Made by a program: the position numbers and the translations under genes
In this document: positions 20,421 to 31,300 of the stretch, in pieces
How positions within the stretch are numbered: position 1 is the first letter of the stretch
Layout of the letters: every line of letters starts with the position of its first letter
Assembly (NCBI RefSeq): GCF_028583425.1
Contig: NC_072791.1
Coordinates: 198,004,311-198,068,310 of the forward strand
DNA length: 64,000 bases
Direction: 5' to 3'
Source of the DNA: Eublepharis macularius
Lineage: Eukaryota; Chordata; Lepidosauria; Squamata; Eublepharidae
The notes under the pieces: model-generated
What the model was told of the DNA's origin: nothing
The model's input: only the letters and a program-made list of their open reading frames with translations
Database searches by the model: none

Positions 20421-20725
20421 GTATTTATTTATATCATTTATATTCTTTCTCGCTGAGACTCAGGGTAGATTGCATAGTGTGAATTAGTGCCGTCAGTCTG
20501 AACGACATTTCAATAAACAATGTAACAGGGCATATACATGCAAATTTGCAAAAGGTTGAAACCAGAAAGCCAATACACAGTTGCGCCCAGTGTTATCTAT
20601 ATCTCCACGCAGATACGATTCCAGATCATTTCAACATTCCTCTTCCCACGGGCACAAAGCTACAGCTCAAATCACCCTCTTCTCCAGGCTCTAGAAATAA
20701 ACCTCAAACCTGCCTACCTTTGCAG

Positions 20726-20880
20726 AAGCTTCCCTTAGAGGTTTCCCCATTTCCACATTGTGCAGAGACTTTAACGGTCCCCCATACACAAAGGAAACGC
20801 AACTCCTTTGCTTTTAGTTCCTAGCCTACTTTAGCAAGAGGGGTTTTGCTCCCTCTCCTGGAAATAAAGAGGAACGGTAG
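20726..20880 (-). promoter_or_regulatory. Possible METTL5 5' UTR exon
   Basis: A non-coding first exon must exist upstream of the acceptor at 17331. On the minus strand a donor-like cttctgcaaag|gtaggc occurs near 20725, downstream of a pyrimidine-rich ctaccgttcctctttatttcc (about 20882-20862) that could hold the start site. A few CpGs cluster at 20990-21090. Inference from sequence signals only. Confidence 0.25.
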
Positions 20881-21257
20881 AAACCCCAAAGAATCCTTTT
20901 ATGAGTTGGAGGGAGCTCGATGACCTAGTGAGCTGAAGTGGACTGTTACTAGAGTTGTAATTCTAAACACCCTTATTAGGAGTGAAATGCAGCGGCGCGT
21001 CATGAGAAAACTTGCAAAAAATCGGAATGCAGCCTGCAACAGATACCCTGTGAAAAACAATTGTATGCAAGGAGCGGGCGCTCGATCACAGTTGAAATCC
21101 ATAGGTTTTTTTTAATGCATCCCTCGCTCTGCGTAGGATTACAGCTTTAACTGGTTAAAAACCACCCGTATTGGTTTTTTTTAATTTAACTACGTGATCG
21201 TTTGCTTTCTTCAGCATAAGGAATACACTTTTTATGAAGGCTTTTGTAATTAAGAGA

Positions 21258-21475
21258 TGGCGTTGCCAACCTCCAGATGGGGCCTAGTTTAGAGCTGTCC
21301 TGGATTTACATCTGATATCCAGAGGACAGATACCCGGTCCTCTGGAGAAAATAGCTGCTTGAAAATGGGCTCGGGCATCATAACCTGCTGAGGTTCCTCC
21401 CTTCCCAAATTACACCCTCTCCAGGCTCCACCCTGAAATATCCATGTAGTTCTCAGATCAGAGTTGGCAACTCTA
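21258..21475. repeat. Foldback-ended interspersed repeat, copy 1
   Basis: Bounded by gttgccaacctcc and its near complement gttggcaactct, with internal ctggagaaaatagctgctt. Common in squamate DNA. A second copy follows at about 21560-21786 and a fragment is at 24738-24775. Confidence 0.55.
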
Positions 21476-21559
21476 TTTTACATTGATGTAATAAAATGAC
21501 AGTTATCGTCACGCCGGGCCAGTCCAAGGTCTTTGTCATCTCAAGATGTACACATCCCC

Positions 21560-21786
21560 TCCATCACTGGATCCAAGTCAAGCCCCTGCAGTCCAGGAGG
21601 GGATCCAGGTGGAGTTCTAGAATTACAAATCAAATCTAGGCTACAGCGAGCAGTTCCTCTCAAGAAAAAGGGAGGAGGCCCCTATAAGGAGGCCCCTATG
21701 ATGTCACGTGTTTGTTGAGCTCACTTTCCTCCCCAAGCTCCAACCCAGATGTCCAGGAATTTCCCAAGGCAGAGTTGGCAACTCTA
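21560..21786. repeat. Foldback-ended interspersed repeat, copy 2
   Basis: Ends in ccaggaatttcccaaggcagagttggcaactc, like copy 1. It contains a short tandem duplication of aggcccctat (about 21676-21700). Confidence 0.45.
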
Positions 21787-23249
21787 GATCCCAGTCTATT
21801 TTTGTACTGCTGAAAGTCAGGACTGAGCAGAACTCTTGCTGTGCATCCTTGCCCCCCTCCATGTGTTTCCCCAAATAAGCACTGGAGTAGCTCTTCCAAT
21901 GTATTGTATCTGACATTTATTTTTAAAATAACCATGTCCAAACAGTTTATAACAACAAATTCTGCTGCCCAGGTAACAATCTAGTTTTTCTTGTAGAAAG
22001 CAGCAATTGTTTAATAGAACTGGAATTTATTACCAAAGTTTTTTCCTGGATTTTAATCAGAATCAAGGGAGGTTATCTTGCTACATAAAGAACTGGCTCC
22101 CATTTTATTATAGCAACAAATGTATGTAGTGTGTCTCACCAATTGCTCAGAATGTATGGTTGGGGCTCCAGCAAACGTTAGGAGAGGTGCTGCCTGGATT
22201 CGTGTATGTGCAGGATGTATTTTGTGTTTGTATGTCCAATGGGTTGATTCTAACAGATTTTCTCTTTGATCTTGCCCAGTTCTTTTCCACACTGCAGCCA
22301 TGTGGCTGTTGTCCATGCTGGTTTCATGCTAACTTGCATTTTGTGGTCGAAAGAATCCCCCTCTCTATTTTGCCAGTAGAAAAGCTGGTGGGATTAAACC
22401 CATTCTCTTTAGGTGTCTTATTACTCCTACACTTGAGTAATATACCTAACATTCCATTTCCTGCATCTCAAGAAAAAGAGTGGCGCCCACAAAATCTTAT
22501 CCACAATAAATTAGTTTCTAAAGTGCCACAGCATTTTGTTGCAGCATCTATCTAACTTTTTAAAAGCACTCCACATTACCAAAAAAAACCTTCTAAAAAG
22601 TTTTTTTTTGCAAAATTTGCAGAAGGACAGGATCATAGTAGCTTTCCTATCCTCCTCAGACAAGTTGTTCCACCAGCTAGGAGCAACAACTTAAAAGGCC
22701 CAGGCATGGGCTGTGGCAAATCTTGTCTACAGGAAAGGATTTTCAAAAAGCTCCATACCAATTAATGGAGCTGATGCAGTGGAGCATAGAAGTAGTTCTG
22801 CTTATGTAATTAAGAAGAAAGCATCATATCTAACAATATCTACTGTGGCAATATATAATCTATTACCATCAAACGTTTATGCTTTGTTGCCTATTGGCAT
22901 TTCTTTTAACACCACAGATGGGTTATTTTACCTGCTATTACCTTTTCTTACTTTTCCCCCTTTTTGAACCTACAAACTCTCTTGGATGACCACAGGGCTT
23001 CATTCCATAATATTTTGAGTCAGGCCACTCTGAAATCATGCAGTTGACATACTTAAGAGCTTTGGTTGAATCATTGCAGGTAATTTCTTGATTCCACTGA
23101 AATGAGCCCCACAATATGATTGGTTTTACTGGATCAGAATTTAATCTAAAGACCTCTAATCTGAGTAAACTGATTTATGTTTGAATTTAGGATTGTGGCT
23201 GAAATGCAAATATGGTGTGATGTTTATGCATATAGAGAAACAGCATTGA
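21787..23249. other. Intergenic DNA with a CR1-like 3' UTR fragment
   Basis: About 22620-22760 resembles the 3' UTR of CR1/L3 elements (gttgttccaccagctaggagcaacaac). The rest is unassigned; the 131-codon frame at 22160-22555 has no recognisable features. Confidence 0.3.
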
Positions 23250-23470
23250 GTTAAATTAAACAAATATCTACTGGCATCTTAGAAACTAACAAGAATTTAT
23301 TTCGGTATAAAACTTTTATGAACTAGAGCACGCTTTGTCAGATTCATGTATTCAGTCCTCAATATACGATATGTATCTGAGGAATTGGGCTCTAGTCCAC
23401 AAAAGCATAAAATTGTCTCAGTCTTTAAAGGTGCAACCAGTCTTCTGTTTTGTTTTGGGATTTTTTTGCT
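23250..23470. repeat. Self-complementary short element
   Basis: The left arm (tctactggcatcttagaaac.. with ttatgaactagagc) and right arm (gggctctagtccacaaaagc.. with ctttaaaggtgcaaccag) are imperfect inverses of each other. Partial relatives are at 1-140, 30430-30530 and 51816-51925. Probably a non-autonomous DNA element. Confidence 0.5.
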
Positions 23471-23520
23471 GATTAACATGGTTTCTGTTCTGGAATTATT
23501 AAGCATTAAAAAAGGCAAAG

Positions 23521-23805
23521 GTGTGCAAGCACCGAGTCATTACTGACCCATAGGGGGACATCCCATCACAATGTTTTCTTGGCAGACTTTTTGTTACAGG
23601 GTGGTTTGCCATTGACTTCCCCAGTCATCTACACTTTACCCCCAGGAAACTGGGTACTCATTTTATCAGCCTTGGAAGGATGGAAGGCTGAGTCAACCTC
23701 GAGCCAGCTACCTGAACCTGGCTTCCGCCAGGATCGAACTCAGGTGGTGAGCAGAGCTTGGGCTGCAGTACTGCAACTTTACCACTCTGCACAATGGGGC
23801 TAATA
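23521..23805 (-). mobile_element. tRNA-headed Sauria-type SINE
   Basis: Nearly identical in layout to 2395-2692: gtgcaagcaccgagtcattactgacccat at one end, and the reverse-complement B box (ggatcgaactcagg) with A-box end at the other. Confidence 0.8.
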
Positions 23806-23974
23806 AAGATAATAAGCATATGGATAATAATTATAATATTTTCTTGGGACAGTACTAAAGTTTCCAAAGCAATTTTCTTGAGGAAAACTTCATATCAAAA
23901 TTTTTAAAAACCCTCAAATCTTGTAAAAGGACAGACAAGAATCAAGCCTACTACAGGGCTGCTGTGGTTACTCA

Positions 23975-24350
23975 ATAAGAACATAGAAAGAGCCTTGCTG
24001 GATCCGACCAGTGGTCCATCTAACCCAGTGTACTGTTTTACATTGTGGCCAACCAGTTGCCCTTGAGGGCTTACCAACAGGACATGGATACCAAGGCCTT
24101 CCCCTCATGTTGCATCCCAGCTTTGATATTCTGCGGTTTGCTTCCTCGGAGGCTCCCTTCAGTTGCCGTGGTCAAACACCATTGATGGACCTACACTCCA
24201 TCAATCTGTCAATTTAAAACCATCTACACATCACGCTTTACAACTGATGTGGCTATCACTATCTCCACTGGCAGTGAATTCCTCAATTTAATTGCATGTT
24301 GAGTAAAAAATATTTCTATTTGTCTGTCCTTAACCTATTGCCCCTTGATT
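23975..24350 (+). repeat. Conserved amniote interspersed repeat (CR1-like UTR)
   Basis: The sequence aagaacatagaaagagccttgctggatc..gaccagtggtccatctaaccca and the later ctggcagtgaattcc match a repeat I have seen widely in reptile DNA. It is probably the 3' region of a CR1-group LINE. Family assignment is tentative. Confidence 0.5.
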
Positions 24351-24358
24351 TAACTGAG

Positions 24359-24590
24359 AGCAGAACCACAAGTGACAAAAGGCACAGATTGGACACTTGT
24401 CAGCTTCCCTCAAGTTTTGATGGGAAATGTAGGCATCCTGGTCTTGCAGCTTGACTCTCCGACTGCTGTCCAATGGACTTTTCAACTGTCACTTGTCCAA
24501 CATTCCACCAAGCTGCCTACATTTCCCATCAAAACTTGAGGGAAGCAGACAAGTGTCCAATCTGTGCCTTTTGTCACTTGTGGTTCTGCT
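24359..24590. mobile_element. 232-bp foldback MITE with 5-bp target duplication
   Basis: Inverted arms 24359-24435 and 24514-24590 match at 76 of 77 positions, starting agcagaaccacaagtgac and ending with its complement. The direct repeat ctgag flanks both ends (24354-24358 and 24591-24595). There is no coding capacity. Confidence 0.8.
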
Positions 24591-24595
24591 CTGAG

Positions 24596-25190
24596 TGTCC
24601 CTGAGTTCTAGGATTATGGGGAAAGGCTGTCTCAATGGTGAGGGGAAAGCAAGAATGCAGACAAGGGGGTATATGAAAACCTACTGTACAGTGCTTAGAG
24701 CTGAAGGAACATGACCCACATAGGAGGGTCCTGACAGTTGCCAACCTCCAGGCAGTCAATATGTCCAGAGTAGAGAAAGCTACACGTTAAGGATACAATG
24801 AAGCATATAGGAAAAATACAGTGTTTTACTTATAATGAGACTAGAAAGTCATTCACAAATACAATATGTCAATATCAGTTAGTCAAAAGTGTAGCTTCAG
24901 TAGCAACATACAAAAGTAACTGTGAATTGAGCCGCTTTGCAATACAGCAATATCAATTAACCCTATGGTCCTGCAAACCAATTAATATAGGTACCAGGAA
25001 GCATCCCAAAGGTAAGTTCCTGAATGGTAAGCATAATTAAAGTCAGTTAACAATAATTCCTTTTGTTCTTTCTTTTTTCTTGTAGGTGGCACTGGAGTGG
25101 TTGGGATGCCCCAAGGGACATTGCCCATCCGCCTGACAATCAAGGCCGGCAGAGGTACCTGATGTTTTGTCTGAAGACCTCTTTGGTGGT
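24596..25190. other. Intergenic DNA, unassigned
   Basis: Contains a fragment (24738-24775) of the gttgccaacctcc repeat and otherwise nothing recognised. Confidence 0.3.
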
Positions 25191-25314
25191 GGATAATTCT
25201 ACTGTGAATGTACAGTTTACAGAGTTTTCTTTCTTACATTCACATAAGGAAGACAGTTAAAGGTGGCAGCTAAGTGGTGAAACTGTAAATTGTACATTCA
25301 CGGTGGAATTATCC
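25191..25314. repeat. Compact palindrome with 32-bp arms
   Basis: Arms 25191-25222 and 25283-25314 are inverted complements at 29 of 32 positions, with a 60-bp spacer. It lies just before the first LINE block, and is probably a small MITE. Confidence 0.6.
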
Positions 25315-25506
25315 CTGGATCTCTCTCAAATAATGATGGGCCTCACACATGAAAGAGGTCACACCTTGGGCTTAATCTTTTGCACTGAAGCTTTGAAGGA
25401 GGGCTTTGTTTCAGGGCTGGAGATACAGCCTGAACCATAGTCTGACCATTATCTACTGAATACAAAAGAGCAAGGGGGAGGGCTCCTCCAGAACCAAACT
25501 ACAGAG

Positions 25507-26226
25507 CAACAAGAGGAAAAAACTTTCTGGAGGGAATCAACTGATCTATTAACAAGCACAAACAATCTACAATTATTATAACAATATTATTAATGTTTTA
25601 AAAAATATATAATTGTATATTATGAAAGTGCAAAGTGTTCCAAGTGTTATGAATAAATAAAACAATAAATACAGTAATACATACAAAAATAATTAATCCA
25701 CAGGCCTTCCAGTCTACAAAAAAGTCCACAATGGGTACAATTTATAACATAGTCCAACTGGTGAGGTAGAAGTTCAACAGGGAAGTAGAGCAAAAAACCA
25801 GTCCAATCATCCAGTGTAGTAATTTTGCTATCACTTCTTGTTTCTTCTCAGTATGGATATGTGTATATTAACAAACAAGGATGTCCAGTAATGTGGACTT
25901 GGAACAAGAAGGTCCCACTCGTCCAAATATTACAGAACTGAGCCTACGGGCTTTGCCAGCTTCTAAAATCCCGTTTCGTCCACCACTTCTTCACAGGCTC
26001 ATAACAATATAATAGACATCCAAATGCCCATATAGTCTATTCTTTCATGATCACCTGGTTGATGCAACAATCCGACGGCTCTATTTTTAAATTATAAAAT
26101 ATAAAAATTTAAAATATATAAATGATAAAAAAATTAAAAAAATAATATTGTTATAATAATTGTAGATTGTTTGTGCTTGTTAATAGATCAGTTGATTCCC
26201 TCCAGAAAGGTTTTTCTCTTGTTGTC
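25507..26226. mobile_element. 720-bp element with about 88-bp inverted terminal arms
   Basis: The left arm (25507-25594: caacaagaggaaaaaacttt.., ..acaatctacaattattataa) and right arm (about 26138-26226) are near-perfect inverse complements. It is inserted in the LINE. The interior holds AT-rich DNA and a GC-richer patch around 25945-26000. No open frame. Class is unknown. Confidence 0.65.
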
Positions 26227-26536
26227 CCACTGAAGGCAACAGTGAATATGGCCTCAACACCCCACCAAAAAGGAAGATCTGTTAAAATGGTTCATCCACA
26301 AAGGCTCATGGACCCTTCTAGATTCCAAAATGCCACGGGAGATCTTAGGATTCCAAACACATGCTCCATTGAGGATACCATATGAGCATGAAATGCAAAG
26401 CCCCTCAAAGCTATTGACAACATTGCCCATTGCCAACCTCTCCCTCCCTTGTCACAGGAGCCTGCCTTGTGATTTACCATGCAGCTGGGTGACCGAAAGA
26501 GGGCTGGACGATGTCTGTAAAGACATTGGTGGAAAC

Positions 26537-26634
26537 TGCTGCTGCTGAGGGCCGCTTTCAGATGCGCCGCTGTGGAGCGCTTCTCTCAGGGACTTGAACC
26601 GGCTCCGGCACCCACCATGATGGGATCCCATGGC
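26537..26634 (-). pseudogene. Inverted, CpG-decayed fragment of UBR3 exon 1
   Basis: On the minus strand this 97-bp block matches UBR3 27756-27852 (end of 5' UTR, start codon and the first 27 codons) at 86 of 97 positions. Eight of the eleven differences are transitions at CpG sites of the intact gene. The copied start codon survives (26618-26616 minus), but codon 11 (CGA in UBR3) is TGA. It lies inside the CR1/L3-like LINE, about 1.2 kb upstream of its parent and opposite in direction. Confidence 0.85.
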
Positions 26635-27469
26635 TCCCATCTTCAGTTTACACTGAAACTGATAAAGCGTGCTATAGAGCACATTGGAAGACCTATAAAG
26701 CAGTGGCGAGAGCAGCAAAGAAACATTATTTCTCTGCAACCATTGTCAGCTAGTTCACGACCATCCCAGTTATCCAAGGTATCTTGTCATTTTCTAACTC
26801 CTAAATTTGAATTTTTGCAGTCTCAAGGACAATTAGCCGTGATGCTTTTGCAGTTTTTTGCTGAAAAAAAAGTACAGATTCACCTTGATCTGGATGCCTG
26901 CTGTAATATAAGTGAAGTCAAAGAAATGCCACTCTCTAGTTCACATATAGATCACTGGTTCAGTTACAACCATGCATATTGACAGGATCCTGGCATTGGT
27001 GAAGCCTGTACACTGGATCTTTGCCCACTTTGGCTGCTAAAATCATGTAGAGGCCACATAAACGAGCCCATGAGGTTTATCATAAATCAGTTACTAACTG
27101 AGGGCACCTTCCCCTAACCCCTCAAAGAGGCAGTTATCCCCTTGCTACTTAAAAAAAAATCCCTAGACAAAAATGACCTGGCCAACTATTGCCCCTTTCT
27201 GGGCAAAGTGATTGAGAGAGCAATAGCTGATCAGGTCTTCTCAGATAACTCTGGTGCTTTGGACTAACTGAAGTGGGGATTCAGGTGGGGGGGGGGTATG
27301 GGACAGAGACTGCTCTGGTGGTGTTAGCTGACGATCGCCACCCGAAGATAGACAAAGGCCATGCTTTGAGAGTGACTGGCAGTGGCCACCTCAAAGCCAC
27401 AGAGCTCTCTCCCATCCCTGTCCATAGGAAAACACGCCACTTTCAGGCCTCTGTACAGGACTGTGAGGC

Positions 27470-28330
27470 CGCTGTACGGTGCGCGTCAGGTAAACACCGA
27501 GGAGGAGGGCGCGAGGGCGGGCGAGTGTCAGGGCGGGGAGGAGGAGGAAGGCAGGGAGCCAGGCAGGCTCTGTGGCAGCGGCAGGACCGAGAGGAGTAGG
27601 CGGCCTGAGGCGGGCAGGCTGCCGGCTTTCCCGGCTATCGCGAGAGGCGCCGCTAGGAGGGGACGGGCGGGGAAGGAGGCAGCCGAGGGAGAGACACACA
27701 CACACAGAGCCGGCGGATCTCGCGGCCGTCGCTGAGGCGGGGAGGGGGAGAAAGGGCCGCGGGTTCCCGTCATGGCGGGGGCCGGAGCCGGTTCGAGTCC
27801 CCGAGAGAAGCGCTCCACGGCGGCGCGCCTGAAAGCGGCCCTCAGCAGCAGCCCGGGCGGCGAGGAGAGCGAGGCCGGCGCGGAGCTGCGGGCGCTGCTG
27901 GAGCGGGTGCTGTGCCCGGCGCCCGGCGGCGTCGCGGGCGAGGCGGTGTCGGAGGCGTTGGCCTGGTGCCGCTGCCTGCTGGCGGGCGGCGAGCCCTGGG
28001 AGGGCTTCGTGCAGGCAGTGAGGGCCTACGACCCGGCCACGCTCTGCGGCCTGGTGTGGACGGCCAACTTCGTGGCCTACCGCTGCAGGACTTGCGGCAT
28101 CTCGCCCTGCATGAGCCTCTGCGCCGAGTGCTTCCACCAAGGCGAGCACGCCGGGCACGACTACAACATGTTCCGCAGCCAGGCTGGTGGCGCCTGCGAC
28201 TGCGGAGACGGCAACGTCATGCGGGAGGCCGGGTGAGTCTGCCAGGCGGGGTGGTGGTGGTGGTGGGGGGCCTGGGGGGGGGGCTTTCCGGTAGCGCCAG
28301 GCGTGTGTCACTGAGGACATGCCTCGCTCC
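27470..28330. promoter_or_regulatory. UBR3 CpG island and promoter/5' UTR
   Basis: Abrupt rise in G+C and dense CpGs from about 27470 through exon 1, in an otherwise AT-leaning window. It contains GGGCGG-type boxes (for example around 27530 and 27664) and a short CA repeat (about 27696-27707) in the presumed 5' UTR. The transcription start is not determined. No TATA box is obvious. Confidence 0.7.
27772..28232 (+). CDS. UBR3: UBR3 exon 1 (start, UBR box first part)
   Basis: Residues 1-153. An Ala/Gly-rich N terminus is followed by TAARLKAALSS and ELRALLERVL helices, then VRAYDPATLCGLVWTANFVA and the cysteine/histidine-rich CRTCGISPCMSLCAECFHQG and GGACDCGDGNVMRE. Very GC-rich. Donor gtgagt after 28232. 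Confidence 0.96.
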
Positions 28331-31300
28331 CCTGTGTGACTCTGGACCCGCCAAGGGTGCGAAGCCCCCAGCCTCCTGTTCTGGCATTGCCACCTCCTCC
28401 AGCCATCCTAGGCAGAGGCACTCCAATCTCAGCCTACCATGGCTTTGCACTGGGGTTAAGCCGCATAAAGATTGCAGCGATGATCAGTGCACGCCGAGGA
28501 GATAAAAGAATGACTCGTAATGGGAGTTACAGTCTCATAACATATGGTGCAATCCTAAAAAGATTTACTCCAGTTTAGACTCTTAGCATTTTTCTGATAG
28601 AAATGTAGAGCTGGAAGGGACTCCGAGGGTGGCGATGGTAATAGTAGAAGTAATAATAATAACTGCTTATACTCCACTCTTCTAGACAATTAGTGCTCCA
28701 CTCAGAGCAGTGAGCAAAGTCAATGTTGTTGTTATTCCCACCATACAGCTAGAGAGCTGGGACTGAGAGGCGTGGCTTACCCAAGGCCACCTGCTGAGCT
28801 TATAGCAGTAGTGGGATTCGAACCAGCAGGGTGCCGATTTGCAGGTTAACTGCTTAACCACTATGCTTCCTGCACAGTGCAGAAAATTCACAGCTATCTT
28901 TCCCTCACTCCCCCACTTACTCTTGCTTTGTGCCCAGAGGAAGGCAAAAAAACCTAGGATATCTGGGCCAATCTGGCCTAGAGGAAAGTTCTTTCCTGAC
29001 CCCAGAGTGGCAGTGGACATTACCCTGGGCATATAAGAAAGGGCCAGCTTGATTGCAAGTAGAAGCGTGTGTCCCAAGAGGATTATTGGATCTATAGATT
29101 TTGAAGATCTGTGCAGTTTTGTGCAGAGTTAAGTCCAGTCTGAACCCAAAGAAGGACACATAGCAGATAAGCAAGTATTATAACACGAGTTACAATTGCC
29201 ACCCAGAAGAGTGTGCTCCCAGAGGAAGGAAGATCCATCCTCGGATCTCTTTAAGTTGTGAAGATCCGTGCGGCCTATGCAGATTTAACTTTTTTTTATT
29301 TTTAAGATTGCTTTTGCCTTTCTTAGCTGACTTGAGCTCAAGGGAATTTACAGAAATACAAGTGCATAGGATTGCACTGCATGACTGAATAGTTAAAGAC
29401 TAACTAATCGGAGTAGCTCTGAGAATGCATCCTTCATGTATGAAGTGAGAAGTATGCCTTATGCTGATGTGTGTGTATGTATGTGTCTGAAAATCTTGGC
29501 GTTAGAACAACAGTAGTGAAAGATGAAAAGTGATATCATCACAACATAACATTCGATTTATATACTGCCCTTCTGGACAACTTAACACCCACTTAGAGTG
29601 GTTTACAAAGTATGTCATTATTATATTGGGGAAGGAAAGTAATTAGATATGTGAAGGTGTGTGTGTATGTGAAATATAAAAAGAAAAACAGATGGGTGCA
29701 TCTCCCATGGAGCACTTACATAGGATCCATATACCTTGATTCCACATTCATCTTGAATCCAAATTCACCTTTGTGTGTTTGCAGGTGCTCTTAATCCACA
29801 TTAGAATATTCTGGCTTCGTGTAAGAAATCATAGTTAGGAGTAGCCAATGATCAAATCTTCAATTTGTGCCTGCAAAACCACATTACTCACACAATACCA
29901 CTCTTTTAGCTTCTGCTGTGTGGGTGTGTATGTATCTGGTAAATCTTGTAGGTCGTGGGCGCAGACTGAGAGATAAGTTGGCGGAATCTGCAACCAGCTT
30001 TTGCACCTATCCCTTTTCCATCTCAATCACTTTTAAGTTTCATATTCTACAGGCTGGCCTGTGATTCTTGCTCTAATGTTCTCTTTGTAGCCTAAAGTAA
30101 AGGTGAACATTTTTTAAAAAGTTAAAATGAATGAAACTTGATTTCCTCTTGTGTTTTGTATAAGTGTTTTTTTTTCTTTTGGTTGTGTGTGTATGGATAA
30201 GACAGGCGCACCAGGTATGGGAGACGGGAGGACTGTGTGTGTCTGTGTGCATACATTCATGAATGCCCAAGATGGTACTGATACACAGGACACTATGAAC
30301 ATGCCTGGGATTACGTCCAGAGTGAAATCAGGAGGAGACATGGGGCTTGTATGTCAAAAGATAATTAGTAAACTGTGAAATTCCATAGCCATTTGAATAT
30401 GGAGTCTCATAACCCTATTAGTCTATTTTTGTGAAATAAAACAAAAATCTGGTGGCACCATAAAGACTAACACCATTTATTTCAAATTGAGCTTTTGTGA
30501 ATTATAGCTCACTTCTTCAGATATGTGAAAAGAAATCATACTGGAAATCCTGAGAGCCTGGTATAGATTTGAATCCCCACTCTGCCATGAGTGATCTTGA
30601 GCTAATCATACACTCTAAGCCTAGCCTACCTCACAGGGTTGTTGTGAGGATAAACTGGAGAAGAGGAGAATTATTTTCACCTTGGGTTCCCATCGAGTAG
30701 AAAGGTGGGGTATAAATTAATAAGTAATTAATAAAATCTTGCTTAAGGGGAAGAGAACAAGAAGGTAGTTGGGGAGGAAGGGTTAAGGAAGAGAGTTAAT
30801 TCTGGGGGTAGAAAGGTGTGGTGTGAATCTTATCATGAAGTGTGAATTCTGTGTGTCTGAAGCAGAATTAGCATTTACAAATAATGGATGATGAGAGAAG
30901 TCAAAGGTTCAAACCGATAAGCAGAGTGATGAGTTTTAAATGAAAGTTAACCGATACTGATACATAAGTCTGATACAACATGTTAAGAACGGCCAATCAA
31001 AATTTCTGTAAAGAGAGTCATGTAGAACCAGTAGTGATTGTCATGAATACGGAATTCCAGGTCTCTAATTAAGCTAGGATGAAATGTAGTGTTTAGTTTC
31101 TTGAAGAGCTCTTCTTTCAACATTTTCACATTGTATATTCCCTTTAAATTTTTTAGTAGAACAGTGATTTTTAGGTCTGTAATAGTATGTCCAGATAGAT
31201 TAAAATGTTCTCCCATTGGTTTCTGGATGTAGTGATTTCTTATAGAACCCACCATAAAGGCCCGTTCTTACCTTATATCAGTGAACTGGGAGCGCTAATA

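Larger units (their letters stand above)
25315..27385 (+). mobile_element. CR1/L3-like LINE, interrupted
   Basis: Endonuclease-end motif THERGHTLGLIF and a ..EALKEGFVSGLEIQPEP..SDHYLL stretch at about 25341-25470. After an inserted palindromic element it resumes at 26226 with RLMDPSRFQNATGD (about 26300). It is interrupted again by a UBR3-derived segment (26537-26634), then continues with DKACYRAHWKTYKAVARAAK (about 26660), FLGKVIERAIADQ (about 27200) and YGTETALVVLADD (about 27297). Stops and frameshifts show it is dead. It ends about 90-400 bp upstream of the UBR3 CpG island. Confidence 0.75.

Noticed and set aside
21699..21710. CRE/E-box-like tgatgtcacgtg as a METTL5 promoter element
   Set aside because: It lies inside an interspersed repeat copy and beside a local tandem duplication. 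No start-site signal supports it.
24359..24590. microRNA precursor
   Set aside because: Arms of 77 bp with target-site duplication are better explained as a MITE; no shorter conserved hairpin was seen.
26572..26982. 136-codon plus frame starting MERFSQGLEPAP
   Set aside because: It is a chance fusion of the inverted UBR3 fragment with dead LINE sequence, read out of the LINE frame.
27391..28320. 309-codon minus-strand open frame
   Set aside because: It is the antisense shadow of the UBR3 CpG island and exon 1. Its Ala/Arg/Pro-rich translation reflects GC content, and it has no domain.
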